In this document: positions 1 to 6,341 of the stretch, one piece after another
Layout of the letters: the number at the start of each line of letters is the position of its first letter
Numbering within the stretch: the stretch's first letter is position 1
Assembly (NCBI GenBank): GCA_938091985.1
Contig: CALKOE010000460.1
Location: forward strand, 1 to 6,910
Direction: 5' to 3'
DNA from: an uncultured Acidimicrobiales bacterium
Lineage (GTDB): Bacteria > Actinomycetota > Acidimicrobiia > Acidimicrobiales > Aldehydirespiratoraceae
DNA: 6,910 nucleotides
Notes under the pieces: generated by a model
Database searches by the model: none
What the model was told of the DNA's origin: nothing
The model's input: only the letters and a program-made list of their open reading frames with translations
Made by a program: the position numbers and the translations under genes

Positions 1-836
1 ATCAGCATCGAATCGCCCTTGGGCATCTGATCGCGGAAGTGACGCCACGACTCACGACCGTCGTAGAGCCGGACCACCGGCGGCCGCCAACCCGCGCGCA
101 TCACTCGCCGAATGGCGTCGATTCCTTCAGCGAACTCGCCGAAGTGGAAGGCCTGACGCACGCCCGGTTCGGGCTGCTCTCGCAGCGAGAACGTGACTTC
201 AGTGACGAGGCCGAGGGTGCCTTCGGAGCCGAGTAGCAACTGACGGAGGTCGGGGCCGGCTGCGGCGCGAGGTGTGTCTCGGCCCCGATAGATCGTGCCA
301 TCAGCGAGCACGGCTTCGAGCGACAGCACGACGTCTTCGATGTTGCCGTAGGCGGTGGAGTATTGACCCGACGCACGGGTGGCGACCCAGCCACCGACCG
401 TCGAAAGCTCGATCGATTGCGGCCAGTGACCGATCGTGAGCCCGTCCTGCTGCACGCGTTCCTCGGCGACCAGACCGTTGGTGCCGGCCCCGAACGTGGC
501 GGTGAGGTCAGCCGACGACAGCGCCCGCAATCCGTCCATTCGTTCGGTCGACAACACCACGGAGTCCGCGGATGCCAGAACACCACCGACCACGCCCGAC
601 CCGCCGCCACGCGGGATCATCGGTGCGCCGTGAGCGCGGCAGATCTTCATCGCCTCGGCCAACTCAGCCGCGGTCGTGGGGGCGACCACTGCGAGCGGGG
701 CCACGATGGCCGAGCCCGCCGAGAGCGGGATCTGCGAACGCATCCAGGTGTCGCGGGCGCGCTCGGCGCGCTCGTTTTCGGCCAGCAGCAGCGACGCCGG
801 GTCGAGTCCAGCGGTCAGGTCATCGATCAGCGTCAC
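1..836 (-). CDS. FAD-linked oxidase, alkyl-DHAP synthase-like (3' end cut off)
   Basis: The reading frame is open from a GTG at 836 to the window's left edge, giving 278 codons of a family that is usually about 450-550 residues. It is a PCMH-type flavoprotein. PRGGGSGVVGG (residues 75-85) is the FAD pyrophosphate loop. STVGGWVATRASG (145-157) and YGNIEDVV (163-170) closely match alkyldihydroxyacetonephosphate synthase (AGPS), as do GSEGTLG (203-209) and RLYD (256-259). AGPS swaps the acyl chain of acyl-DHAP for a fatty alcohol to make the ether-lipid precursor. The AGPS catalytic Tyr and His cluster would lie in the missing C-terminal half, so activity cannot be judged. The motif GHWPQS (136-141) differs from GHEPDS in animal AGPS and resembles actinobacterial FAD-binding oxidases of unproven substrate. 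The GTG start overlaps the glpD stop (GTGA) and has a GGAGA site upstream, implying translational coupling with glpD. Family assignment is firm; the exact reaction is not. Confidence 0.9.
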   Translation of the reverse strand, partial: MTLIDDLTAGLDPASLLLAENERAERARDTWMRSQIPLSAGSAIVAPLAVVAPTTAAELAEAMKICRAHGAPMIPRGGGSGVVGGVLASADSVVLSTERMDGLRALSSADLTATFGAGTNGLVAEERVQQDGLTIGHWPQSIELSTVGGWVATRASGQYSTAYGNIEDVVLSLEAVLADGTIYRGRDTPRAAAGPDLRQLLLGSEGTLGLVTEVTFSLREQPEPGVRQAFHFGEFAEGIDAIRRVMRAGWRPPVVRLYDGRESWRHFRDQMPKGDSML

Positions 837-2452
837 GCCGGATCTCCGTTCTTGGTGTGGGAATCTTTGAAAGCAAGCTCGGCGCCGAAATGCGCTCGCA
901 CCTCGGCGACATGTTCATCCCGCTCGTCGGCGCTCCAGCCGAGGCGATCGGACATCCGCGCTGCGACCGCGCGGCAGAGCTCATCACGTCTCGCCGGGAC
1001 GTACCAGGCGAGCCGGGTGCGGCGATACACGACGTCGACGAGCGAGGTCGCCGCCTCCATGTCGATCGCCCAGTCGACCTCGCCGACCACGACCGGTTCG
1101 CCCTCGACCAAGGGTGCGGCGCCGAGCGCGAGCACGTCGGGCGCTTCAGATCCGTAGAGACGCCGCAGTCGCGTTGCCTGACGATCGTCGTTGTCGGCTA
1201 CGGGCGATCCGCCGGGAAGCGGTGTCAGTTCGGGGCCGTCGCCCAGCGAGCGACCCAACTGCTTGGCCACCACACCGATGACATCCTCGGCGAGCCGGCG
1301 AAATCCCGTGAGCTTGCCGCCGGCGATCGAGATCATTCCGCCGGGGCCGACAGTCACCTCGTCCTTGCGCGACATCTCCTTGGCTTCCTTGCCCTCCTGG
1401 GCGATGAGCGGGCGGACGCCGGCCCAGGCCGCGACCACGTCGTCGGGCGTGAGCGGGTCGATGTCGAAGTAGCGGGTCATCGGCGCCAGGAGATACTCCA
1501 CGTCGTCGACCTCGATCTCGGGCCACAGGGGGCGCTCGCCGTAGTAGCTCGTGTCGGTCGTGCCGATGTAGACCGTGTCGCCGCGCGGGATGACGAAGAT
1601 CGAGCGCTTGTCTTCGGTGTTGCAGATGACCAAGTGGTTCGCCGGGAACCGCGAGCGAGGCACGACGATGTGGACACCCTTCGAAAGGTGCAGCAACGAG
1701 GCCGGGGGGTCTTGTTCCATGCGAGCGATGCCTTCGACCCACGGTCCTGCCGCGTTCACCACCACCTCGCCACGGATGGCGACCTCGCGACCAGTGGTTG
1801 CGCAGCGAGCAACCACCCCTTCGATGCGGTCGCGTCCCGCACTCTTCGTCATCGAGATGACCGGTAGTCGATTGGCCACCACCGCCCCCGTGGCCACCGC
1901 AGCACGAAGCGTCGCCAGCACCAGCCGCGCATCGTCGGTGAGGTACTCCCGATAGGCAACGGCGTAGTCATACGGGTCGGTGCGCAGGTGGGGTTCGTGG
2001 GCCGTGATCTCGTCGCCCTTCCAGACCTCGTGACGATCCGCACCGTCGATGCCGCCGAGCTTTTCGTAGGTGCCGATACCGGCACGGAACTTGGTGACGG
2101 CGGCCCAGTTGCGGGCGGGCACAACCATCCAGCAAGGCTCAGCCAGGTGCGGCGCCATCGCGTGGACTGCGGTGCGTTCGCGAGCTGTCTTGCGGACCAG
2201 GTCGACCTCACCGCTCGCCAGATACCGAAGTCCGCCGTGGATCAGCTTGGACGAGCGCGACGACGTGCCGGCCGCGAAGTCGTCGGCCTCGAGCAGCGCC
2301 ACGCGCAAGCCTCGCGCAGCGGCGTCGCGGGCGACTCCAGCCCCGGTGATTCCACCGCCGATCACGATCAGGTCGAAGGGGTCGGCTTCGAGTTCGTCGA
2401 GACGGGCCGAGCGAGACGACGGTGTGAGGGTGGGCGCACCAGCAGAAGCCAT
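833..2452 (-). CDS. glpD: Glycerol-3-phosphate dehydrogenase (FAD-dependent, GlpD type)
   Basis: This 539-residue flavoprotein oxidises sn-glycerol-3-phosphate to dihydroxyacetone phosphate and passes electrons to membrane quinones, so it should sit on the inner face of the cytoplasmic membrane. The N-terminal Rossmann motif is IGGGITGAG (31-39), followed by ARDAAARG (41-48). The GlpD signature TSSRSSKLIHGGLRYL spans 63-78. Further family marks are KGVHIVVPR (259-267), IGTTDTSYYG (296-305), AGVRPL with R347, R362 in MSRKD, and IAGGKLT around K380. The C-terminal helical domain runs from about 425 to 525 and includes VDVVYRRTRLAW (472-483). Length is normal and the dehydrogenase domain is intact. 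The ATG at 2452 leaves 26 residues before the FAD motif, usual for GlpD. No convincing Shine-Dalgarno precedes it. The TerC gene ends 21 bp upstream, and the oxidase gene overlaps its stop. No glycerol kinase, uptake facilitator or GlpR-type regulator is in view. Confidence 0.97.
   Translation of the reverse strand: MASAGAPTLTPSSRSARLDELEADPFDLIVIGGGITGAGVARDAAARGLRVALLEADDFAAGTSSRSSKLIHGGLRYLASGEVDLVRKTARERTAVHAMAPHLAEPCWMVVPARNWAAVTKFRAGIGTYEKLGGIDGADRHEVWKGDEITAHEPHLRTDPYDYAVAYREYLTDDARLVLATLRAAVATGAVVANRLPVISMTKSAGRDRIEGVVARCATTGREVAIRGEVVVNAAGPWVEGIARMEQDPPASLLHLSKGVHIVVPRSRFPANHLVICNTEDKRSIFVIPRGDTVYIGTTDTSYYGERPLWPEIEVDDVEYLLAPMTRYFDIDPLTPDDVVAAWAGVRPLIAQEGKEAKEMSRKDEVTVGPGGMISIAGGKLTGFRRLAEDVIGVVAKQLGRSLGDGPELTPLPGGSPVADNDDRQATRLRRLYGSEAPDVLALGAAPLVEGEPVVVGEVDWAIDMEAATSLVDVVYRRTRLAWYVPARRDELCRAVAARMSDRLGWSADERDEHVAEVRAHFGAELAFKDSHTKNGDPA
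843..847 (-). promoter_or_regulatory. Ribosome-binding site for the FAD-linked oxidase gene
   Basis: Read on the minus strand, GGAGA lies six bases before the GTG at 836, inside the last codons of glpD. It supports that GTG as the start. It is the only clear Shine-Dalgarno sequence seen ahead of any gene in the window. Confidence 0.7.
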
Positions 2453-2459
2453 GGCCCAG

Positions 2460-2465
2460 TTTCTA
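2460..2465 (-). promoter_or_regulatory. Weak candidate -10 box for glpD
   Basis: On the minus strand TAGAAA sits seven bases before the glpD ATG, in the 21-bp gap after the TerC gene. It lacks the final T of TANNNT, and the spacing is one base longer than at the four better sites in this window. glpD has no clear ribosome-binding site, which makes a private leaderless transcript attractive, but read-through from the TerC gene is equally possible. Confidence 0.25.
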
Positions 2466-2473
2466 GCGGCAGT

Positions 2474-3454
2474 TCAGCCGACGAGCGCTTCTCGCCGGGT
2501 ACGACGCTCACTGAACACGATCGCGCCGACGAGCATCCCGAGGATGATTGCCAGAGAGACGTAGGTATTGAGGTGGTACCAGTGGCTCGCCGCCATCTTG
2601 GCGCCGACGAAGATCAAGATGCCACCGAGTGCGTGAGACAGGTAGTGGAAGCGTTGCCGCGCGTCGGCCAGCAGGAAGTACATCGCCCGGAGACCGAGAA
2701 TGGCGAAGGCGTTCGAGGCGAACACGATGAAGGGTTCGTTGGACACGGCGAGCACGGCGGGCACCGAGTCGAGGGCGAAGATCACGTCGGTCACCTCGAC
2801 CACCACGAGCGCAGCGAACAAGGGAGTCGCCGTCCTCACCCCGTTCTGCACGGTGAAGAACTTGTGCCCGTCGTAGTCGTCGCTCACCGGCATGATCCGG
2901 CGAAGGAGACCCAACCCTGCTGTGGAGGCGTCCTCGCCCTCGTCCTCGCGATGTCGGATGATCCGAAATCCCGTGAAGATCAGGAACGCACCGAAGAACA
3001 CCAGGATCCAGGCAAAGCGCTGGATCAGAGCCGATCCGACCAGGATGAAGATCAACCGAAGCAACAGTGCGCCGAAGATGCCCCAGAACAGCACCCGGTG
3101 CTGGAACCGGAGTGGGATCGCCATCGATGAGAACAGAATCGACCACACGAACACGTTGTCGATGCTGAGCGACTTCTCGATCAGGTAGCCCGACATGTAT
3201 TCGCCGAATGCATCGCCGCCGAAGCCGACCAGCACCACGACGGAGAACGACAGGCCACATGCGATCCAGGCGAGCGTCTCGAGCAATGCGCTGCGGGTCG
3301 TGGGCTCGTGATCGTCGCGGTGGCGGTAGAGATCGATCGCCAGCAGTACGGCGATCCCCACCGCGAGGCCGACCCACCACCCCGCGTTCACATCGAGGTC
3401 GACGAAGTTGTCGCGAGCAGACTCGGAGGCAGCAGGCGTGAGTGCCGTCAGCAT
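2474..3454 (-). CDS. TerC/Alx-family integral membrane protein
   Basis: This is a 326-residue polytopic membrane protein with about nine hydrophobic helices (near 26-44, 62-78, 97-117, 121-143, 147-165, 210-236, 242-263, 274-290 and 296-313). The TerC signatures are EKSLSIDNVFVW (93-104) and EVTDVIFALDSVPAVLA (220-236), followed by SNAFAILGLRAMYFLL (247-262). The acidic residues typical of the family (E93, D99, E220, D223, D229) are present within or next to membrane helices. A charged loop (about 166-200) separates the two halves. Characterised relatives include E. coli Alx, linked to manganese export, B. subtilis proteins that help load metal into secreted enzymes, and TerC of tellurite-resistance clusters. 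No ter-cluster partners are visible, so a metal-ion role is more likely than tellurite resistance. The ATG at 3454 is supported by a -10-like box six bases upstream. It diverges from the small anchored coiled-coil gene and is followed 21 bp later by glpD. Confidence 0.95.
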   Translation of the reverse strand: MLTALTPAASESARDNFVDLDVNAGWWVGLAVGIAVLLAIDLYRHRDDHEPTTRSALLETLAWIACGLSFSVVVLVGFGGDAFGEYMSGYLIEKSLSIDNVFVWSILFSSMAIPLRFQHRVLFWGIFGALLLRLIFILVGSALIQRFAWILVFFGAFLIFTGFRIIRHREDEGEDASTAGLGLLRRIMPVSDDYDGHKFFTVQNGVRTATPLFAALVVVEVTDVIFALDSVPAVLAVSNEPFIVFASNAFAILGLRAMYFLLADARQRFHYLSHALGGILIFVGAKMAASHWYHLNTYVSLAIILGMLVGAIVFSERRTRREALVG

Positions 3455-3460
3455 GTGGCC

Positions 3461-3466
3461 AACGTA
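3461..3466 (-). promoter_or_regulatory. Leaderless-type -10 box for the TerC gene
   Basis: The minus strand reads TACGTT, then six bases (GGCCAC), then the ATG at 3454. This fits TANNNT with transcription starting at the start codon. No good TTGACA-like -35 is visible. There is no room for a 5' leader, so a manganese riboswitch of the kind that precedes some alx and related genes is not possible from this start site. Confidence 0.55.
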
Positions 3467-3485
3467 GCTCCGCAGCGTCGACGAC

Positions 3486-3491
3486 TACGCT
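3486..3491 (+). promoter_or_regulatory. Leaderless-type -10 box for the anchored coiled-coil gene
   Basis: TACGCT is followed by six C residues and then the GTG at 3498, the same layout as the other transcription-unit starts here. The position where its -35 would fall overlaps the TerC gene's -10 box on the opposite strand, so the two promoters appear interlocked. No canonical -35 is seen. Confidence 0.55.
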
Positions 3492-3497
3492 CCCCCC

Positions 3498-3980
3498 GTG
3501 GACATATTGCTCACCGTCCTCTTCGTCATCGTCGCCCTGGGCGCGGGAACGGCCTTCGGTCTTCGCTACGCGCTACAGCGCCGCAACCGGGTATTGGCCG
3601 GAGTGAAGTCACCGGCCCCACTCAGCTGGCTCTCTTCTGGTCGCCGCGAAGCTCGGTTCCATCGGCGCCTTCGGGCGAGCGGTCGACGTCTCAGTCTCGT
3701 GCCGCCGACCGACGATGTCGCCGACATCATCACCCGGCTCCAGATCGAATTGGTCGAGCTCGATGCCTACCTGGTCACCGTTGCCCGGCGCCACAGCAGC
3801 ACTCGCCGGGCCGACCGACCCCAGATCTCCGAACGGGTCGAGCAAATCGAGGAGCTCGTGCGGCGCGTGGAAGAACGCTCACGCAACGAGCAGGTGTCGC
3901 TCGATGACCTCAGCGAGCGGCTCGACCTGCTCGAGGCAGCCGACGAAGAGCTGAACGAGTTGGGCCCGACGGAGCACTGA
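3498..3980 (+). CDS. Hypothetical membrane-anchored coiled-coil protein
   Basis: I do not recognise this 160-residue protein. Residues 3-21 form one hydrophobic helix preceded by only two residues, an uncleaved anchor. A strongly basic stretch follows (R23 to about R64, many Arg), which by the positive-inside rule puts the rest in the cytoplasm. Residues about 74-98 and 108-155 are rich in Glu, Arg and Leu with heptad-like spacing (for example VEQIEELVRRVEE, 114-126, and LSERLDLLEAADEEL, 138-152), suggesting a helical coiled coil that may oligomerise. There is no cysteine and no enzyme motif. The GTG start is supported by the -10-like box at 3486-3491 and by the anchor beginning immediately. 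It diverges from the TerC gene and converges on the SGNH gene, so it is probably a single-gene transcript. Its size, clean stop and sensible protein make it a real gene; its role is unknown. Confidence 0.85.
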   Translation: MDILLTVLFVIVALGAGTAFGLRYALQRRNRVLAGVKSPAPLSWLSSGRREARFHRRLRASGRRLSLVPPTDDVADIITRLQIELVELDAYLVTVARRHSSTRRADRPQISERVEQIEELVRRVEERSRNEQVSLDDLSERLDLLEAADEELNELGPTEH

Positions 3981-3987
3981 CGTCTCA

Positions 3988-4010
3988 GGCGACGATGCTC
4001 AATAGTCGCC
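3988..4010. terminator. Weak hairpin between convergent genes
   Basis: GGCGAC (3988-3993) and GTCGCC (4005-4010) form a perfect 6-bp stem with an 11-base loop, spanning the 18-bp gap and the last codons of the SGNH gene. There is no T-run on either side, so it is not a typical intrinsic terminator. It may be chance in GC-rich DNA or part of a bidirectional ending. Confidence 0.25.
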
Positions 4011-6287
4011 GTCGAGCGGCGTGATCTTGATCGCAACGCGCCCGAACGGGAGGCGTTCGGTCGCCCACTCGATGAGCCTTCCGCGCTTGACGGCGAGGGC
4101 CAGAGCGAGGCCACCGACGACCATGAGCACCAGGGGCATCAGTACGAGCCGAAGGCTCTGAATGATCGTGCACCGTTGGAACGACGCCAGCTCGTTGCAG
4201 CCACCCACCGGCGCGTCGTCCACGACCTCTTCGAGCGCACCCTCCGGAGCTTCACCTACGACTTCGACGAATCCCGCCGGCTGGGCATCGGGTGTTGCCG
4301 GCGGCACCGGGACCGGGACCATGTCGGCGGCGCATGGACTGCCATCGACACCCAAATGGCATCCCGCGTCGAGAAACTCGATGAGCTTGGCGGTGAGGAG
4401 CTCGTGGCCCCGCTTGGTGGGGTGGAAGGTGTTGTGGATGATCTTTGCCGGGCCCAGACGATCGAACAGATCGTCGCCATCGGTGGGTTGGAAGGCGAGC
4501 GACCGGATTGCGGCGGGCTTCACCAGCTTCCCGTCGGCTCCGAGTTCGCAGAACCGTTCGCCGTCATAGGCGGCGGTGGCGCCAGTGAAATGGACGAGCT
4601 GGTCGTCGTCGACATTCTCCACCGCGAGGCCGACTGCGACGTTCAACGCATCGACGAAGTTTCTCAGTGCCCGGGTCTCCGTACCGTTGAACGGGACTTG
4701 GCCGCCGCACACATCCGCATCCGGTCCGAACATCTGCGGATAGGCGACCACCACCATCGGGCTCGTGGGGAAGACCTCACGCGCCTTGGCCAGTGCGGTG
4801 GCGACTCGCTCCGTGACTCCCTCGAGGGCAGGAGTGGAGCTCGCGTCGAGCGCGTTGTCGCAGGACCCCGGAAGGAAGCATGCTGCGCCGATCTTCGCGA
4901 ATCCTGCGTCGTTGCCGCCGAGCGACAGCAGCACGAGCGCCGGGTCGTTGCCGGTGCCGCGTTCCTTCTCCCACCGAAGCAGCTGGCCGTAGACCGAGTT
5001 CGCGTCGAACTCCCGCTCGAGTGCCTCGCCGAGTTCGAGATCGGCGAAGTCTCCGGTCGTTGCCAGCGCCCCGGAACACCCGTAGAAGGCGAGGTCGAGG
5101 CTCTGTGCACTGGCGACGAGTGGGCTGTAGGCGAACTCGCTGCGCCGACACTCGTTGACCCCCTCGATCGAAAGGTCGTCGGCTCCCGCGGTGTTGGTAT
5201 CGGCATAGAACGAACCGATGCCCTCGCCCGAGAGGTAGGAGTCGCCGAAGGCCGCCAAGACCGATGGGGAGTCGAGGGCGGCGAGTGGAGCCTGCTCGCC
5301 CGTGTGGTCCTGCACCACCCACACCATGAGCAGACCCATCAAGACGACAACGAGAAGTCCTTCCCCACGCGTGATGAGCGACACGCCGAATGCCATCGCT
5401 CCGGCCGCACCGATCAGAAGGAGTGTCTTCGACACATCGTCGCCGAGTGCCACCACCCACCAGACAACGCCTGCCAGCGCCGCCACGATCCCGACGGCAC
5501 CGATGCCGACCCACCCGACGGTCTCCTTCTTCATCAGCGGTGCCATGGTCAGCGGGGTTTCACCCCGCTGGCGAGCCGAGACCAGCGCGAGGCCGATCGG
5601 GAACAGGTAGAGAATCTTCAGGCTGACCAGGTCCGCCGGACCCAACAGAACGAACACCACGGGCACCACCATGAGCGCGGCGCCGATGAGCACCATCCAC
5701 GACCGCTTGCCGATCAGCCAGCCGGCGAACTCAAAGGCGAGCCAGATGCCGCCGGCACCGAGACCGACGATGAACCCACTCCACTCGAAGCCCGTGATCA
5801 CCACGGCAGGAGCGACGGTGGTCAGAGAGATCAAGGCGATGTTGAGGAGCCAGGCGACGACCACCGGGAGCGCTTCGGCGAGATCGTCGATGTCGGCGAT
5901 GTCGGCAAGTCGAGCCCGCACCACCTGAACGACCGGCACCATGCCCGCGAGCCAGAGGCCCAGAGCGTAGGCAATCCCGATTTGCTCGTTTTCGGCTGAC
6001 GAACAGCGCATGAGCAGCGCAGCACCGAGCACGAACACCACGCCGACCATGGCGAGCGACAGGTTGTGCTTCAGCCAGGTCGGCACCTTCCAACCGGCTC
6101 GCTCGTCGTTGATCCACTCGCGATACGCATGGTTCAGATTCCATAGACACAAGGCGCCGAACAGCGCCGAGGCACCCACCACCAGCCAGGGCTCATCCCA
6201 TCCGAGCGCTGCCGCGATGAGCGGGAACACCAAGCTCGACAACAGCCCAACGAGCCACCGAATCGGTTTCTGCATCTTCGCCGCCAC
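3999..6287 (-). CDS. Multi-pass membrane protein fused to an extracytoplasmic SGNH/GDSL esterase
   Basis: This 762-residue protein has three parts. Residues 1 to about 327 hold roughly ten or eleven hydrophobic helices (near 11-30, 33-52, 75-94, 104-124, 139-158, 165-190, 197-215, 222-237, 257-281, 287-305, 309-326). Residues about 340-645 are an SGNH hydrolase: AFGDSYLSGEG (346-356, nucleophile S350), YGCSGA (402-407), LGGNDAGF (456-463, N459) and NTFHP (619-623, catalytic H622). A Pro-rich linker (657-670) and an acidic stretch lead to a last helix (712-733) followed by KRGR, placing the tail inside and the esterase outside. Ten cysteines in 380-706 fit disulfides in an exported domain. The usual Asp three residues before the catalytic His is Asn (N619), so it may use a Ser-His dyad. 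Likely activity is removal or transfer of an acyl group on a cell-envelope glycan or lipid; the substrate is unknown. The membrane half lacks acyltransferase-3 marks. GTG 6287 is chosen because a -10-like box lies six bases upstream; the ATG at codon 5 is the alternative. Confidence 0.9.
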   Translation of the reverse strand: MAAKMQKPIRWLVGLLSSLVFPLIAAALGWDEPWLVVGASALFGALCLWNLNHAYREWINDERAGWKVPTWLKHNLSLAMVGVVFVLGAALLMRCSSAENEQIGIAYALGLWLAGMVPVVQVVRARLADIADIDDLAEALPVVVAWLLNIALISLTTVAPAVVITGFEWSGFIVGLGAGGIWLAFEFAGWLIGKRSWMVLIGAALMVVPVVFVLLGPADLVSLKILYLFPIGLALVSARQRGETPLTMAPLMKKETVGWVGIGAVGIVAALAGVVWWVVALGDDVSKTLLLIGAAGAMAFGVSLITRGEGLLVVVLMGLLMVWVVQDHTGEQAPLAALDSPSVLAAFGDSYLSGEGIGSFYADTNTAGADDLSIEGVNECRRSEFAYSPLVASAQSLDLAFYGCSGALATTGDFADLELGEALEREFDANSVYGQLLRWEKERGTGNDPALVLLSLGGNDAGFAKIGAACFLPGSCDNALDASSTPALEGVTERVATALAKAREVFPTSPMVVVAYPQMFGPDADVCGGQVPFNGTETRALRNFVDALNVAVGLAVENVDDDQLVHFTGATAAYDGERFCELGADGKLVKPAAIRSLAFQPTDGDDLFDRLGPAKIIHNTFHPTKRGHELLTAKLIEFLDAGCHLGVDGSPCAADMVPVPVPPATPDAQPAGFVEVVGEAPEGALEEVVDDAPVGGCNELASFQRCTIIQSLRLVLMPLVLMVVGGLALALAVKRGRLIEWATERLPFGRVAIKITPLDGDY

Positions 6288-6293
6288 GAGCCG

Positions 6294-6299
6294 ACCCTA
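6294..6299 (-). promoter_or_regulatory. Leaderless-type -10 box for the membrane-SGNH gene
   Basis: The minus strand reads TAGGGT, six bases (CGGCTC), then the GTG at 6287. It matches the layout at the other transcription-unit starts and favours the GTG over the ATG four codons later. There is no Shine-Dalgarno sequence and no clear -35. Confidence 0.55.
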
Positions 6300-6327
6300 C
6301 GCGTTTGTGCACGATCGATCCCGGAAA

Positions 6328-6341
6328 TGACGGCGTGACGG
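6328..6341. repeat. TGACGG direct repeat in the divergent spacer
   Basis: TGACGG occurs at 6328-6333 and 6336-6341, an 8-bp period, between the two divergent -10 boxes. It lies inside a loose inverted repeat, CCGGA (6321-6325) with TCCGG (6343-6347). The rest of the 78-bp spacer contains the palindromes GTGCAC (6307-6312) and GATCGATC (6313-6320). Any of these could be a regulator site, but all are short enough to be chance. Confidence 0.25.

Noticed and set aside
572..1867. 431-codon plus-strand open frame antisense to glpD
   Set aside because: It is a low-information Arg/His/Asp-rich translation lying opposite a firmly identified glpD; no motif and no promoter or ribosome-binding site seen.
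1988..3130. 380-codon plus-strand open frame spanning the glpD and TerC gene antisense strands
   Set aside because: It crosses the boundary of two real genes and its translation is charged, repetitive and domain-free; a shadow frame.
2474..3454. Calling the TerC-family gene a tellurite-resistance gene
   Set aside because: No other ter-cluster gene is present and most chromosomal family members act on metal ions such as manganese; only the family name is supported.
3455..3497. Manganese riboswitch ahead of the TerC gene
   Set aside because: Only 43 bp separate the divergent start codons, too short for a yybP-ykoY aptamer plus promoter.
3981..4010. Strong intrinsic bidirectional terminator between the convergent genes
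   Set aside because: Only a 6-bp stem with an 11-base loop and no T-run; listed as a weak hairpin rather than a confident terminator.
4176..5999. 607-codon plus-strand open frame antisense to the membrane-SGNH gene
   Set aside because: Its translation is an unnatural mix rich in Arg, His, Asp, Glu and Gly with no domain, and the opposite strand encodes a protein with clear SGNH motifs. Long antisense frames are expected in GC-rich DNA.
3999..6287. Reading the membrane-SGNH protein as a standard OafA-like O-acetyltransferase
   Set aside because: The N-terminal half lacks the acyltransferase-3 opening motif and the catalytic histidine in the first helix, so that name would be unsupported.
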